DNA of 63,168 nucleotides from Psychromonas aquimarina ATCC BAA-1526 (lineage in GTDB: Bacteria; Pseudomonadota; Gammaproteobacteria; Enterobacterales; Psychromonadaceae): assembly GCF_000428725.1 (NCBI RefSeq), contig NZ_AUAM01000029.1:1-63168 (forward strand), read 5' to 3'. Both the position numbers and the translations under genes were made by a program. Shown here piece after piece: positions 51,201 through 59,926 of this stretch. Position 1 is the stretch's first letter. Each line of letters starts with the position of its first letter. The notes under the pieces were generated by a model. It had not been told where the DNA came from. It ran no database searches and worked only from the letters and a program-made list of their open reading frames with translations.

Positions 51201-53082
51201 TGATATGGCAGGTGATGTATTCGGTAACGGTATGTTGTGTTCACCGTTTATTGCATTACTGGGTGCATTTAACCATATGCATATATTTATTGATCCGACT
51301 CCCGTGGATCTGGCTGCTAATTTCAGTGAACGTCAGCGCCTGTTTGATACCCCGAGAACGGGATGGAATGATTATAACCGTGATTTAATCTCACAGGGCG
51401 GCGGCATCTTTGAGCGCAGCGCAAAATCAATTCCGGTAACGCCGGAAATGGCCAAACGTTTTGATATTTACCAGAAAAAAGTAACCCCGACGGAGCTTAT
51501 CAATATTTTATTGAAAGCCCAGGTAGACCTGCTATGGAACGGCGGTATAGGCACTTATGTGAAGGGCGGGCTGGAAACTCATGCCGATGTCGGTGACAAA
51601 GCTAATGATATTTTACGTGTTAACGGCAATGAATTACGCTGCGCGGCGGTTGGTGAAGGCGGTAATTTAGGAATGACTCAAAGCGCGCGTATTGAATATG
51701 CGGTAAACGGCGGTTTATGCTTTACTGATGCCATTGATAATGCTGCCGGCGTGAACTGTTCTGACCTGGAAGTTAATATTAAAATACTGCTTGATAAGCT
51801 GGTTTCAAAAGGCGATTTAACGGTTAAGCAGCGTAATGTCTGGTTAGTTAATATGACCGATGAAGTGGCTGAGATAGTGCTTAAAAATAACTACCGTCAG
51901 GCACAGTGTATCAGCCTTTCTTATTTTGAAGGTTACAAGCGTCTGGAAGAGTATCGCCGTTTAATTAATGATTTAGAAGATAAAGGCAAACTCAACCGTG
52001 CCCTTGAGTTTATTCCGACAGACGACGTGCTGCTTGAGCGCAAAAGCAGTCAGCAGGGATTAACCCGTCCGAGCATTTCTGTGATGCTTTCCTATGCAAA
52101 AAATGAAATGAAAGAAGCATTAGCTGATGAAAAAGTCGCAGATGATCCCTATCTGCTTCTGGAAGCGGAGAAGATTTTCCCGGCCTCACTGGTTAAAAAG
52201 TACCGCAAAGAGGTTCATCAGCATCCGCTGGTTAGTGAAATTGTTGCCACTCAGGTAAGCAACGATATCTTTAACTGTATGGGGCCGACCTTTGTGCATC
52301 GTCTGATGGTGAGCGCAGGCTGTTCGTTTTTAGATGTCTGTAAAGCCTGGGTCGCCGCTCGTGATATCTTTGACTTTACTGCTGTTTTAGAAGAGATTGA
52401 AGGTTTAGATCATCAAGTTTCATCACTGCTGCAGAGTGAGCTGACTGCTAAACTTCGACGCATGGTACGCCATGCTACCCGCTGGCTGGTACGCCGTAAC
52501 CGCGGGGATATCGATACCGGTGCATTAGTTAAGCAGTACCAGAAGCCGCTTAAAAAGCTGGCCGGTCAGTTTGATGATATTTTAATGGGCGCTTCAGTGA
52601 CTCATCGTCAGCAGGAAATTGAGTTATTAACTAAAGACGGAGTGCCTTTAAACCTGGCGCAGTCCCTTGCCAGCGTGGATCAGGTTTATGCCATGTTAGG
52701 TGTGCTGTCGGTTGCATCCAAGTTAGAAATAGAACCGCAGTCGGCTGTACAGGTTTATTTCCATAGCGGCGAACATTTGAGACTGTTTGATATTGCCAAG
52801 CAGCTTAACCAGCTGCCCGTTGATAATCACTGGCAGTCACTTGCCCGGGAGTCGATGCGTGATGACCTTGAGTGGCAGCAGCTGCGTATCACTAAACGTA
52901 TCTTAGAGATAACTAGCGATGATTGTGATATTTCAGAGGCATTTGTTGAATGGCATACATCGCATCATATTCTTTCAGAGCGCTGGCAGAAAATGACAGA
53001 TGCGTTACTGGCTGTTACTAAACCTGAATTCAGTATGTGTCAGGTTGCGCTGCGCGAGTTACTGGATCTTTCTCAGGCTTAG
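48295..53082 (+). CDS. NAD-specific glutamate dehydrogenase (180-kDa class)
   Basis: This very long protein (1595 aa) is of the large GDH class, as in Pseudomonas GdhB and Streptomyces, and oxidises glutamate to 2-oxoglutarate and ammonia with NAD+. The N-terminal half is regulatory, with ACT-like parts. The catalytic domain occupies about residues 720-1250: GGLRWSDRREDFRTEV, GAKGGF with Lys833, and the Rossmann part including GIGDMAGDVFGNG and EGGNLGMTQSARIEY. The C-terminal helical domain is intact. The enzyme is catabolic, which fits growth on amino acids and amino sugars. It starts at an ATG 136 bp after the chitinase terminator, so it has its own promoter. Confidence 0.96.
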   Translation: MNSRLNQKSDILEQVFSRLKRHFSEREQKTLKQFICSVYRDVATIDLTQMSQTDLCGLTVSLWREAQQWKCDEAKVRVFNPDVEQDEWQSAHTVISVLCRNIPFVIDTLKLIINEKNIKIHRVFHSEIAVERSKTGKLKSLDGENLNELLLYFEIDQTSAEGERDEISASLQLALQDVALVVDDFEAVKDYVKEAVKFSKVTKCNKNIIDLQEQQTFLTWMLKDHFTFIAGEKLIVKDEQVVSVEGSQLGLLKRVDFKSETSQLQSVEVLNENTLVFFTKASKRAMVHRPAYPDIIYLKQFNENGECVSAYRFIGLYTSSVYSGTPVDIPVVRNKLSNVLQQSGYSQGGHYYKELAQILYTYPVEDLLLCNENELLQNVTEVLHAQERKDLKLFLRTEGHNQFVVAILYVPRDVYNTEVRLKFEELISRTLEVTDSDFQTYLSESNLARLRLVLRLKTPLNEVLEVQAIQDRMKQLTKLWSDELHESLIEHFGEELGTKLNKKYTNAFAGSYQDTFSSRVAVADIERIESLYKDQKRAMTLRFYRSIEPNSSELKLKLFHQDGALLLSDLIPILENLGLKVAEEYPYKVTPCGEKNFWLYDFTLIYSQVNNFDPNAYGVVFADAFLSIWYGKTENDPFNKLILGAGLAWRDIAMLRAYAKYLKQLCFGFSHGSIAKTLLDHSRLVKELVKLFKLRFDPSKAADLEKQQKLEDKILTALNDVTNLNEDRVIRKYVELIMATLRTNYFQKSDGANKPYISFKFDHDKICDIPLPRLNYEVFVYSPRVEGVHLRGGKVARGGLRWSDRREDFRTEVLGLVKAQQVKNSVIVPVGAKGGFVAKRLNPTMDREAFMAEGISCYKVFISALLDITDNLNKGQILPPRDVVRYDGDDPYLVVAADKGTATFSDIANELAVQRDFWLDDAFASGGSNGYDHKKMGITAKGAWISVQRHFRELGKDVQKQPLSVIGIGDMAGDVFGNGMLCSPFIALLGAFNHMHIFIDPTPVDLAANFSERQRLFDTPRTGWNDYNRDLISQGGGIFERSAKSIPVTPEMAKRFDIYQKKVTPTELINILLKAQVDLLWNGGIGTYVKGGLETHADVGDKANDILRVNGNELRCAAVGEGGNLGMTQSARIEYAVNGGLCFTDAIDNAAGVNCSDLEVNIKILLDKLVSKGDLTVKQRNVWLVNMTDEVAEIVLKNNYRQAQCISLSYFEGYKRLEEYRRLINDLEDKGKLNRALEFIPTDDVLLERKSSQQGLTRPSISVMLSYAKNEMKEALADEKVADDPYLLLEAEKIFPASLVKKYRKEVHQHPLVSEIVATQVSNDIFNCMGPTFVHRLMVSAGCSFLDVCKAWVAARDIFDFTAVLEEIEGLDHQVSSLLQSELTAKLRRMVRHATRWLVRRNRGDIDTGALVKQYQKPLKKLAGQFDDILMGASVTHRQQEIELLTKDGVPLNLAQSLASVDQVYAMLGVLSVASKLEIEPQSAVQVYFHSGEHLRLFDIAKQLNQLPVDNHWQSLARESMRDDLEWQQLRITKRILEITSDDCDISEAFVEWHTSHHILSERWQKMTDALLAVTKPEFSMCQVALRELLDLSQA

Positions 53083-53101
53083 TTTTCCTGCTTTTTAAAA
53101 C

Positions 53102-53132
53102 AAAAAACACGCTGAATATCGCGTGTTTTTTT
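53102..53132. terminator. Bidirectional terminator, GDH / tcdA
   Basis: AAAAACACGC and GCGTGTTTTT (10 bp, 8-base loop) with T tracts lie between the convergent genes. Confidence 0.88.
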
Positions 53133-53144
53133 ATTTCCGGGCAT

Positions 53145-53924
53145 TTATGCTTTAGCCGCTAGTTTTTTGAGGATAAATGCACTGCCGACAAAAGCAAAAC
53201 TTGCTGTTACCATGGTTGATGCACCGAAACCACTGGCGCAGTCCATTTTCATTGAACCGTCAGACTGGGCTTTTTCTTTACAGACTTCACCGTTCATATC
53301 CGGGTAGCTTAACTGCTCAGTGGAAAATACACAGTTAACTCTAAACTTACGCTTAGGGTTGGTGGTAAAGTTGAAATGGCGGCGCAGTTCTGATCTCACC
53401 TTGGCTGCCAGAGGATCCTGTATGGTACGTGCTAAGTCGGTCACCTGAATTTGTGTCGGATCTAATTGACCGCCGGCGCCGCCGCAGGTCAGAAGCGGAA
53501 ACTTATTACGTTTACAGTGAGCAACCAGTGCGACTTTGGCATGAATGCTGTCAATGCCGTCAAAGATATAATCAAATTCGCTGGATAGATAATCAAAACA
53601 GTTCTGTTTATCAATAAAATCATCAATGCAGGTTACTTCAATCTCTGGATTGATCTGTCTGCAGCGTGCCGCCATGGCCTCTATTTTTGTCTGGCCTATG
53701 GTATCGCTTAATGCATGTACCTGACGGTTGGTATTAGTAACACAAATATCATCCATATCAATCAGGGTAATTTTACCAATACCTGAACGTGCTAATGATT
53801 CTGCAACCCATGATCCGACACCACCGATGCCGACTATACAGATATGACTTTTTTGAAATTTATTAAGTGCTTTGCTGCCGTACAGGCGTTTAATACCGCC
53901 AAAGCGGTTTTCATAGTTTGACAT
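53145..53924 (-). CDS. tcdA: tRNA threonylcarbamoyladenosine dehydratase
   Basis: TcdA (CsdL/YgdL) uses ATP to cyclise the t6A37 modification of ANN-decoding tRNAs. It is an E1-like ThiF/MoeB-fold protein with the ATP-binding motif GIGGVGSW near residue 32, DMDDICVTNTNRQ, and FDGIDSIHAK. The C-terminal hydrophobic stretch (MVTASFAFVGSAFIL) is normal for the family. The length is 259 aa. GGGAG precedes the ATG. The partner genes csdA and csdE are not adjacent. Confidence 0.95.
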   Translation of the reverse strand: MSNYENRFGGIKRLYGSKALNKFQKSHICIVGIGGVGSWVAESLARSGIGKITLIDMDDICVTNTNRQVHALSDTIGQTKIEAMAARCRQINPEIEVTCIDDFIDKQNCFDYLSSEFDYIFDGIDSIHAKVALVAHCKRNKFPLLTCGGAGGQLDPTQIQVTDLARTIQDPLAAKVRSELRRHFNFTTNPKRKFRVNCVFSTEQLSYPDMNGEVCKEKAQSDGSMKMDCASGFGASTMVTASFAFVGSAFILKKLAAKA

Positions 53925-54125
53925 TGCTGCTCCCGAATTTAGCCGGACATTATACCCTGAAGGTGGTTGTTGTGAATGCCTTTAATTAGTAAATATTTAT
54001 TCCTTTGATTCAACTGGTTAAAACTTAGCTAGAAAAAAACAGTAATTAATTGAAATTTTTTGTGATGTAGATTGTTCTTCTCTATATGTGCTTAAGTGTT
54101 TTTTAGTCGAAAAGGAGAGATGATT

Positions 54126-54308
54126 ATGAGTAAGTTAATAAGCTTATATGCTGTTGTGATCATGACTACAGCGCTTTTCACTGTACCAGCCTCAGCGGCG
54201 TCTACAACCCTGATGGTCAATGAGGATGTTGTTTATACAGATTGCATGAAATTGAGCGGAGCGGCACAGTTGGTCTGTTTGCGTAGAATGGATGGAAGCG
54301 ACCGTTAG
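54126..54308 (+). CDS. Small secreted two-cysteine protein, copy 1
   Basis: This 60-aa protein has a 24-residue Sec signal peptide (MSKLISLYAVVIMTTALFTV, cut after ASA) and a 36-residue mature part with two cysteines, ending LVCLRRMDGSDR. I do not recognise a family. AAGGAG lies 8 bases before the ATG at 54126; an earlier ATG at 54120 is too close to that site. The stretch from AAAGGAGAGATGA to the codons for MSKLIS is almost identical to the start of copy 3 at 62829. A second member follows 84 bp downstream. Confidence 0.72.
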   Translation: MSKLISLYAVVIMTTALFTVPASAASTTLMVNEDVVYTDCMKLSGAAQLVCLRRMDGSDR

Positions 54309-54392
54309 GAGCCGGTTTCAGGTGTTTAATATCTGCATTTTTAGCTGCTGCGGATGTTTAACTGCCGATGCAATTCTACAGGAGAGATTGCT

Positions 54393-54587
54393 ATGAAAAA
54401 ATTAACTGCTTTATTTGCGGCTGCGTTAATGAGTGTTTCACTTTTTGTGACTCCCGTAAGCGCACTGCAGAGTAATCAGCTTAGCAGCGAACAAGTGTTA
54501 TATGGTTCGTGCAGGGATGTTGATCAGACAAACGGTCCACAACTAATTGAGTGTCTGCAGGGCGGTCGCGGTGGTGGTCGTAAGTAG
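54393..54587 (+). CDS. Small secreted two-cysteine protein, copy 2
   Basis: This 64-aa protein has a 24-residue signal peptide (MKKLTALFAAALMSVSLFVT, cut after VSA) and a 40-residue mature part with two cysteines. LSSEQVLYGSC and LIECLQGGRGGGRK align with the cores of copies 1 and 3. AGGAGA lies 8 bases before the ATG. It is in tandem with copy 1 and is followed by a strong terminator, so both may share a transcript. No export, modification or immunity gene is adjacent. Confidence 0.72.
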   Translation: MKKLTALFAAALMSVSLFVTPVSALQSNQLSSEQVLYGSCRDVDQTNGPQLIECLQGGRGGGRK

Positions 54588-54632
54588 GCAGTAAATTACT
54601 TCCCCTGCCTGAAAGGCGCTGGTTGTTTTGTT

Positions 54633-54665
54633 AAGCCAATTCTCTTATATGGAATTGGCTTTTTT
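54633..54665. terminator. Terminator after the small secreted proteins
   Basis: AAGCCAATTC and GAATTGGCTT (10 bp, 9-base loop) are followed by T. It also ends the convergent sorC-like gene's region. Confidence 0.9.
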
Positions 54666-54701
54666 ACTGAAATGTGTTTTTTAAAGAAAATAACCGCCAG
54701 G

Positions 54702-55682
54702 TTAATCTTCCATGCTCAGCAGCGCCATCGCGCAGCTGGCGCTGGTGGCAAGTATATCAATACTGCCGGTACGCAGGGCGCCAAGCATAGCTAATACTTT
54801 TCTGTCTTCTGTCGCAATAGCGATAACATTTGGAATGCGCTGCAGATCGTCTGTGCCTAAACCAATAACACGGCTTCTTAAGGTCGTATTAGCATTTTCA
54901 CCATTGAGTTTAAAGAAATCAAAACCGCCGATATCGCCGACAACCCCTTGATTGATACGCGCTTCAACAAATTCCTGAGGAGTAAACCAGCCGAGCTGCA
55001 CCATATGACTGTTTTCATTCATATCACCTATACCAACCAGAGCAAACTCTGCAATTCTTGCCTGATTCAGGGTTTCCGCAACGGTCGCATGTTCAAAGAA
55101 AGTCTGGCGTACCTCCGGATTATCAACATAGGCGGGTGCATATAATGTTTCACTGGTTCCGCCGAATTTTTTGGCTAGACGTCGGCAGATATGATCCGCA
55201 TTGGTGCTGTCTCCGCTGCGGTGTGTGCCGCCGAGTGCGCAGACAAAGCGGGCATTACGCTGGGTCACTATGCCGGCATGATCCGCAACGGCGGCGACAT
55301 TTCTGCCTTTGCCCACTGCAACGGTACTGTTTTCGGTTAGATTATTAGCGAGAAATCCTGAGACCAGTATTGCAACTTGTTTACGCTGCTCCTCAGTATC
55401 AGTTTGATCCAGGGCGATTAGAGCGCGTTTTAACTTAAATTTATCAACTAAGCGGCGCTCAAGCTGGGCGCTGTATACCGGGTGGTACCTGACATTAATC
55501 TCAACAATACCTTCTTCCCTTGCTCTGCGCAGAAGACGGCCGATTTTAACACGAGAAATAGAAAACTTTTTTGAGATCTCTTCCTGAGTTGCTCCTTCCT
55601 GATAATATAAAACTGCAATTTCAGTAAGCAGATCCTGATCGTTAGTGGTGAGTTCGTTAAAGCTAGTATTAATTTGAGACAT
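54702..55682 (-). CDS. SorC-family sugar-binding transcriptional regulator
   Basis: This 326-aa protein has an N-terminal helix-turn-helix (QEGATQEEISKKFSISRVKIGRLLRRAREEG, written here as two pieces: ATQEEISKKFSIS near residues 31-43, then RVKIGRLLRRA). The rest is the SorC/DeoR-type sugar-phosphate-binding domain (VAVGKGRN, ALGGTHRSGD, GIGDMNENS, SCAMALLSMED at the end). Such proteins usually control sugar or sugar-phosphate operons. None is adjacent, so its target is unknown. It stands alone with no neighbour in an operon. Confidence 0.9.
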   Translation of the reverse strand: MSQINTSFNELTTNDQDLLTEIAVLYYQEGATQEEISKKFSISRVKIGRLLRRAREEGIVEINVRYHPVYSAQLERRLVDKFKLKRALIALDQTDTEEQRKQVAILVSGFLANNLTENSTVAVGKGRNVAAVADHAGIVTQRNARFVCALGGTHRSGDSTNADHICRRLAKKFGGTSETLYAPAYVDNPEVRQTFFEHATVAETLNQARIAEFALVGIGDMNENSHMVQLGWFTPQEFVEARINQGVVGDIGGFDFFKLNGENANTTLRSRVIGLGTDDLQRIPNVIAIATEDRKVLAMLGALRTGSIDILATSASCAMALLSMED

Positions 55683-55843
55683 GTAATGTTACTCATCGAA
55701 TAATTGAAAAGATTAAAGGCGAACTACTTTTTGCTCGTGCTATTAAACATTAATTATACAGATCTTTCCATCACCTCATGATGTTTTGCAGATGTATGCA
55801 GTAAAACTAAATTTATAACCGGGGATAGTTAACAGACTTTTTA

Positions 55844-55871
55844 TTAAAGCGGCTGTTAACAGCCGCTTTAA
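55844..55871. repeat. 28-bp perfect palindrome after endonuclease I gene
   Basis: TTAAAGCGGCTGTT is followed by its exact complement. It starts 21 bases after the endonuclease I stop. There is no T tract on either strand, so it may be an mRNA 3' end hairpin or an atypical terminator. Confidence 0.85.
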
Positions 55872-55891
55872 TCGATAATTACTGCATGAAT

Positions 55892-56767
55892 TTATTGACA
55901 GTCGTCAGCAAATATCTCATCTGCCCACTGCGGGTTGTCCACATAGGGGTTACGGTTGCCCTGGATCTGCTGAATCTTATCATTACGCTGTGCTTCAAAT
56001 GTATCAACCGGATCCTGTGTGTTCCAGTCCAGCAGGGTACAGATATTACCCATTGCGGTGCCGTTATCTGTGACTGCCTTAACCAGCTCAAGATCCGGAG
56101 TTTTTGCATCATTTCCTTCATAACGTGTTGCCATATAGAACATCATGCGTGCCACGTCTCCTTTAACGGCATCACGCGGTTCAAAGGTAGTGCCGGTTTT
56201 TTTATTACCTGCTTCTGGAGATTCACCGGTTGCTGAGCCGCCGTTATCAAATTCCAGATTGCCGCGCTCATTATTGATTGATGCATCGGTCGGACGAAGA
56301 TGGTGAATATCCGTGTATCCTGATGCGCTTTTATCGTTAAATCCGCCGTTGGATTTTGGATAAGTATGCTCACGGTTCCATGCATCGGGATCATTATTGC
56401 CGCTGGATGAAAAGGTTTTTAACTGTGAACGTCCGGTGTACATTAAAATAACATTATTCTCGTTATCCGGATCCTGGTCGGTCACGGCCAGGGCATCCCA
56501 GACATCGAATTCAGATGAAGAGTAGGGCAGTTTGGTTACACCCGTTGAGATAATCTGATTCAGTTTGGCTTTAAGTTCAGCACCCTGCAGATTTTCAGTT
56601 CCCGCATAATAGTCATTAGGATCTGTAGGATCCGTCGGGTCAACCGGCTCAACTTTTTTACATAGTACTGAAAACGGCGCAACGATATGCGGATCATGAG
56701 CTTGAATATTAGCAGCCTGAGCACTAAAAGAGGTCACTGCCAGCAGTGCGATAATTGTTTTTTTCAT
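55892..56767 (-). CDS. endA: Endonuclease I, secreted DNase
   Basis: This exported nuclease of the Endonuclease_1 family (Vibrio Dns, E. coli EndA) cleaves double-stranded DNA outside the cytoplasm. The signal peptide covers about residues 1-18 (cut near AQA-ANI). The catalytic region includes NREHTYPKS at 131-139 with His134 and the conserved DIHHLRPTD and NNERGNLEF. A short linker (PVDPTDPTDPND, about residues 41-52) precedes the domain, like the Val-Asp-Pro linkers in two other secreted enzymes here. The length (291 aa) is somewhat above the E. coli protein. It lies 60 bp after the exeM-like nuclease gene, with a terminator-like hairpin between. Confidence 0.93.
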   Translation of the reverse strand: MKKTIIALLAVTSFSAQAANIQAHDPHIVAPFSVLCKKVEPVDPTDPTDPNDYYAGTENLQGAELKAKLNQIISTGVTKLPYSSSEFDVWDALAVTDQDPDNENNVILMYTGRSQLKTFSSSGNNDPDAWNREHTYPKSNGGFNDKSASGYTDIHHLRPTDASINNERGNLEFDNGGSATGESPEAGNKKTGTTFEPRDAVKGDVARMMFYMATRYEGNDAKTPDLELVKAVTDNGTAMGNICTLLDWNTQDPVDTFEAQRNDKIQQIQGNRNPYVDNPQWADEIFADDCQ

Positions 56768-56780
56768 TTCTTTTCTTCCA

Positions 56781-56808
56781 TAAAAAAGGAGGCTGTTCAG
56801 CCTCCTTA
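56781..56808 (-). terminator. Terminator-like hairpin between the two nuclease genes
   Basis: On the minus strand AAGGAGGCTG and CAGCCTCCTT (10 bp, 2 bases between) are followed by TTTTTT, only 13 bases before the endonuclease I ATG. It could end or attenuate exeM transcripts, so endonuclease I would depend on read-through. The arms also carry a perfect SD (AAGGAGG) and its complement. Confidence 0.78.
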
Positions 56809-56827
56809 TAATTAAATCAGGTCATGA

Positions 56828-59800
56828 TTATTTCGCTGTTCTACGGCGAAGGAAACCAAGTCCAAGTAGAGCAATCAGGCTGAATAAACCCGTTGAACCA
56901 CCCTCTTTTTCCGTTTTTGTTGTAGTTGGAGTTGTATTTGTAGTTGTAGTTGCAGTTGTAGTTGTAGTTGTCTCAGCTGTTTCAGCGGAAGTCTCTTTAG
57001 CTTCTGCCGAAAACTCTACTGCTTCTGAAGCAAATTTCTGATTACCTTCGGCATCCTGGATGATTTTTGTCATTGTGTAATCACCGGCGTCTAAAGCTGG
57101 AACCTCAAACTGAACATAACCTGCTGTAAAGTCATCTGCATCCAGTACTTCTTTTAGAGTTTTGGACATTTTAACTGCTACCTGCTCAGTACCGTCAGTG
57201 ATAATTAATGTTGCTACATCACCAACAACAAGTTCTGCATTACCAGCTGCTTTTGCAGCTTTATTTGCTTCAATCAGGTTTAATGCAACCTTGAATTTCG
57301 CATCAGGTACTACTGCTTCTGGCGCTTCTTGAACTTTAGAAGGCAGTTCAACTTCTGCTGGTAATTCAGGTGTTACTACCGGGTCAACTGGGTCCACTGG
57401 GTCAACCGGGTCAACCGGGTCAACAGGATCAACTGAGTCATCAAAGTTTAGGATAACAATTGCCGGATCGTGATCCGATGAACTGTAGGCATCATCGTAT
57501 TTAGGCAGATCACCTGTGTATTTTGACGGATACTCAAATAAAGTGGTTTCCGATGAATTGATGTTCCAGTCCATGCTGTCAACAATCTTATCTTTAAGTG
57601 ATGCAGAGGCTAAAATGTAATCCAGTGTACCCACTTCATCATTATAAGAATAACTGTGAGACTCAGGGTGCATGTCTCTGATCACATTGCTGTAACCGTA
57701 AGACTCAGTAATCACTGCACCGTCATCACCGTGAAGCTCTACACCACCAACAGAGGTATTGCGCGCAGCTTTCAGTACATAATCTTCCGGCGCATTATCA
57801 CGGTTAGTTAACACCATAATAGGATCTTCGTTAGCGTAAGCGTTTAAATCACCCACAATCAGCTTGTGACCTTCAATCTCAGCCATTACTTTACCTAACT
57901 GGTAAGCGGCTGAAACACGGAAGTTTTCACACTGGCCCTGTTTATCCGGATCGCCGCCTGCCTGTAGTGCGTAATCTTCCCAACAAGCTGAACCTTTTGA
58001 TTTAAAGTGGTTAACTGAAATAGTTAGTTTTTCATCTGAACCGGCAATAGAGAAGGTCGGCGTAATTGCATTACGCATGTAGTTATCACCACTCTCGGTT
58101 TTATCTTTACCGCCGATCTCGATGGTGATTTCAGGTGCATGCTGCTCCGGCATCTCGATAATACGTACGCTGTCCAGGCTGACTTTTGCCGCTTTAAAAA
58201 TTACCATAGTGGTAATTGCATCTGTACCGATAAAGCCTTCTGTCAGCTCTTCAGCCTGCGGCTGTGTGATTGAGTACTGATCTGCTTCATCAAGTTTTGC
58301 ATTAAGGCGGTTAACCAGATCTACAACAGCAGAATTGTCCCCGAAACCGTTGTTTTCAATCTCCATTAGACCCAGAACATCAGCGTTGATTGCCAGCATA
58401 GCATTAACAATCTTAGTCGCTTGTTTCTCGAAATCGTCAGCTGTTGTTGCGCCGCGGTTTTGACCTGTCGGATTTGCATCACCGCCGAACGGCGAGTTGA
58501 AGTAGTTCAGTACGTTAAATGTCGCTACACGCAGATCGCCGTCTTTAAGAACAGGAGCGGCTGTGCGGTCAGTGCCTTCACGGACAAAGGTTTCTTTAGT
58601 TGCTTCATTAGTCACGTAGAAACGGTAGTCATTGTAAGAATAGGTCAGTACACCTTCAAGGCCGTCGATGATATCACCGATACGCAGGTAATCATCAGTG
58701 CTGCCGCTTTGCTCTGCGTTTTCTTTACCGAAATCCGGGTACCAAGGCACTACGCCGTTGGCCGCTTTAGCAAATGATTCAACTACAACACGTTTGTCCT
58801 GATTACAGTCTGTTTGTTTTTCTGCATCAGTGTCCAGATCTCCTTCATGAGCCGCCGGCGCATTTAGCTGGTTAGGGTGCAGGTTAATACGTTCATTAGC
58901 AACTACCATGTTATTACGGCTGCCTGCATAATCGTAACTAAATGAACGAGTAATACGCATATCAGCAGCTTTATCAAACGCAACTAACATGCCTTCATGA
59001 CGCTCTAAAGTGAAATCAAAATCTTCGTCTGTTTCAAGGGTACGCAGAGGAGTGGCTGCTATGCTGTGACCTGTGCTGATGCCTTCTATCTGTGTTGAAT
59101 CAATTTTAGTCCAGCCGTAGTCTTCTTTGACTTTACCTGTTACAGCCACTTTATCACCAACACTCAGATCGGCAGTTGAACCGATAACAAAGATACCGTC
59201 AGATGTCTTCGCGTTGCCGTCACCGGCCTCATCTTGAATAAAGAAACCGCCGGCATAGTCAAGGGTGGTAACAATACCTTCAACGATAAAGGTTTTATCA
59301 GAAACATATTTGCCGTTAGCCACATCAGTTTCAGGAGATTCCCATGACTCACCCTGCAGCGCCATAATCGTTGTTGGCTCTCCAACAACCGGCTCAGGCA
59401 GCTCTTGGCCTGCATCTAATTTACCTAGGTTATCAATATTGTCTTTGGCAAATTCTTCCCACATTGCTTTATTGTAAACTGCAGAAGGGGTATAAACGCG
59501 GCGGACAAAAGTTTTGTCTTTAGCGAAATCAACATCACCCATTTCGCCAAACATATCATGCACAACATCGTCTTTTAAAAGTGCAATAGGATCATCACCG
59601 TTATGAGAGACAACACTGAATGTGTCAACAACAGCTCCTGATATCGCTTTTATTTCATCACTAGCTTGTTTGTTTACAATGACATAAACACTGTTTGCTT
59701 CAAGAACGATTCCGTCAAGTGGAAACTTATTTTCCCAGTTACCGCTGCCGTTTGATGATTTAGCCAGTGCGTAACCGTCTAAAGTTACGGCCTCCGTTCC

Positions 59801-59926
59801 TGTGTTGGCAATTTCAATGGCTTTATTGTACGAGCCGCCTTCAACGTATTCAGAGATGATGATGTCAGCCTGAGCGCCGAATGATAGCGCCGCACCAATT
59901 GATAGAGCTAGAAAGTTCTTTTTCAT
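56828..59926 (-). CDS. Extracellular nuclease, ExeM/NucH family, GlyGly-CTERM
   Basis: This 1032-aa exported nuclease has: a signal peptide (about 1-20); a lamin-tail domain (about 21-150, IIISEYVEGGSYNKAIEI); an OB-like part (about 190-290); an endonuclease/exonuclease/phosphatase domain at about 465-822 (ATFNVLNYFNSP, LMEIENNGFGDN, VNHFKSKGS, VGDLNAY, SSDHDPAIV); six Val-Asp-Pro units (about 832-849); and a Thr-rich segment before a GlyGly-CTERM tail (GGSTGLFSLIALLGLGFL then RRR, about 1005-1032). The tail marks it for rhombosortase processing. It is predicted to degrade extracellular or biofilm DNA. AAGGA precedes the ATG. Confidence 0.95.
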   Translation of the reverse strand: MKKNFLALSIGAALSFGAQADIIISEYVEGGSYNKAIEIANTGTEAVTLDGYALAKSSNGSGNWENKFPLDGIVLEANSVYVIVNKQASDEIKAISGAVVDTFSVVSHNGDDPIALLKDDVVHDMFGEMGDVDFAKDKTFVRRVYTPSAVYNKAMWEEFAKDNIDNLGKLDAGQELPEPVVGEPTTIMALQGESWESPETDVANGKYVSDKTFIVEGIVTTLDYAGGFFIQDEAGDGNAKTSDGIFVIGSTADLSVGDKVAVTGKVKEDYGWTKIDSTQIEGISTGHSIAATPLRTLETDEDFDFTLERHEGMLVAFDKAADMRITRSFSYDYAGSRNNMVVANERINLHPNQLNAPAAHEGDLDTDAEKQTDCNQDKRVVVESFAKAANGVVPWYPDFGKENAEQSGSTDDYLRIGDIIDGLEGVLTYSYNDYRFYVTNEATKETFVREGTDRTAAPVLKDGDLRVATFNVLNYFNSPFGGDANPTGQNRGATTADDFEKQATKIVNAMLAINADVLGLMEIENNGFGDNSAVVDLVNRLNAKLDEADQYSITQPQAEELTEGFIGTDAITTMVIFKAAKVSLDSVRIIEMPEQHAPEITIEIGGKDKTESGDNYMRNAITPTFSIAGSDEKLTISVNHFKSKGSACWEDYALQAGGDPDKQGQCENFRVSAAYQLGKVMAEIEGHKLIVGDLNAYANEDPIMVLTNRDNAPEDYVLKAARNTSVGGVELHGDDGAVITESYGYSNVIRDMHPESHSYSYNDEVGTLDYILASASLKDKIVDSMDWNINSSETTLFEYPSKYTGDLPKYDDAYSSSDHDPAIVILNFDDSVDPVDPVDPVDPVDPVDPVVTPELPAEVELPSKVQEAPEAVVPDAKFKVALNLIEANKAAKAAGNAELVVGDVATLIITDGTEQVAVKMSKTLKEVLDADDFTAGYVQFEVPALDAGDYTMTKIIQDAEGNQKFASEAVEFSAEAKETSAETAETTTTTTATTTTNTTPTTTKTEKEGGSTGLFSLIALLGLGFLRRRTAK
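57376..57432 (-). repeat. Six 9-bp repeats encoding Val-Asp-Pro
   Basis: Six tandem 9-bp units in the nuclease gene encode a linker between the catalytic domain and the C-terminal part. They use the same unit as the chitinase linker. Confidence 0.9.
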
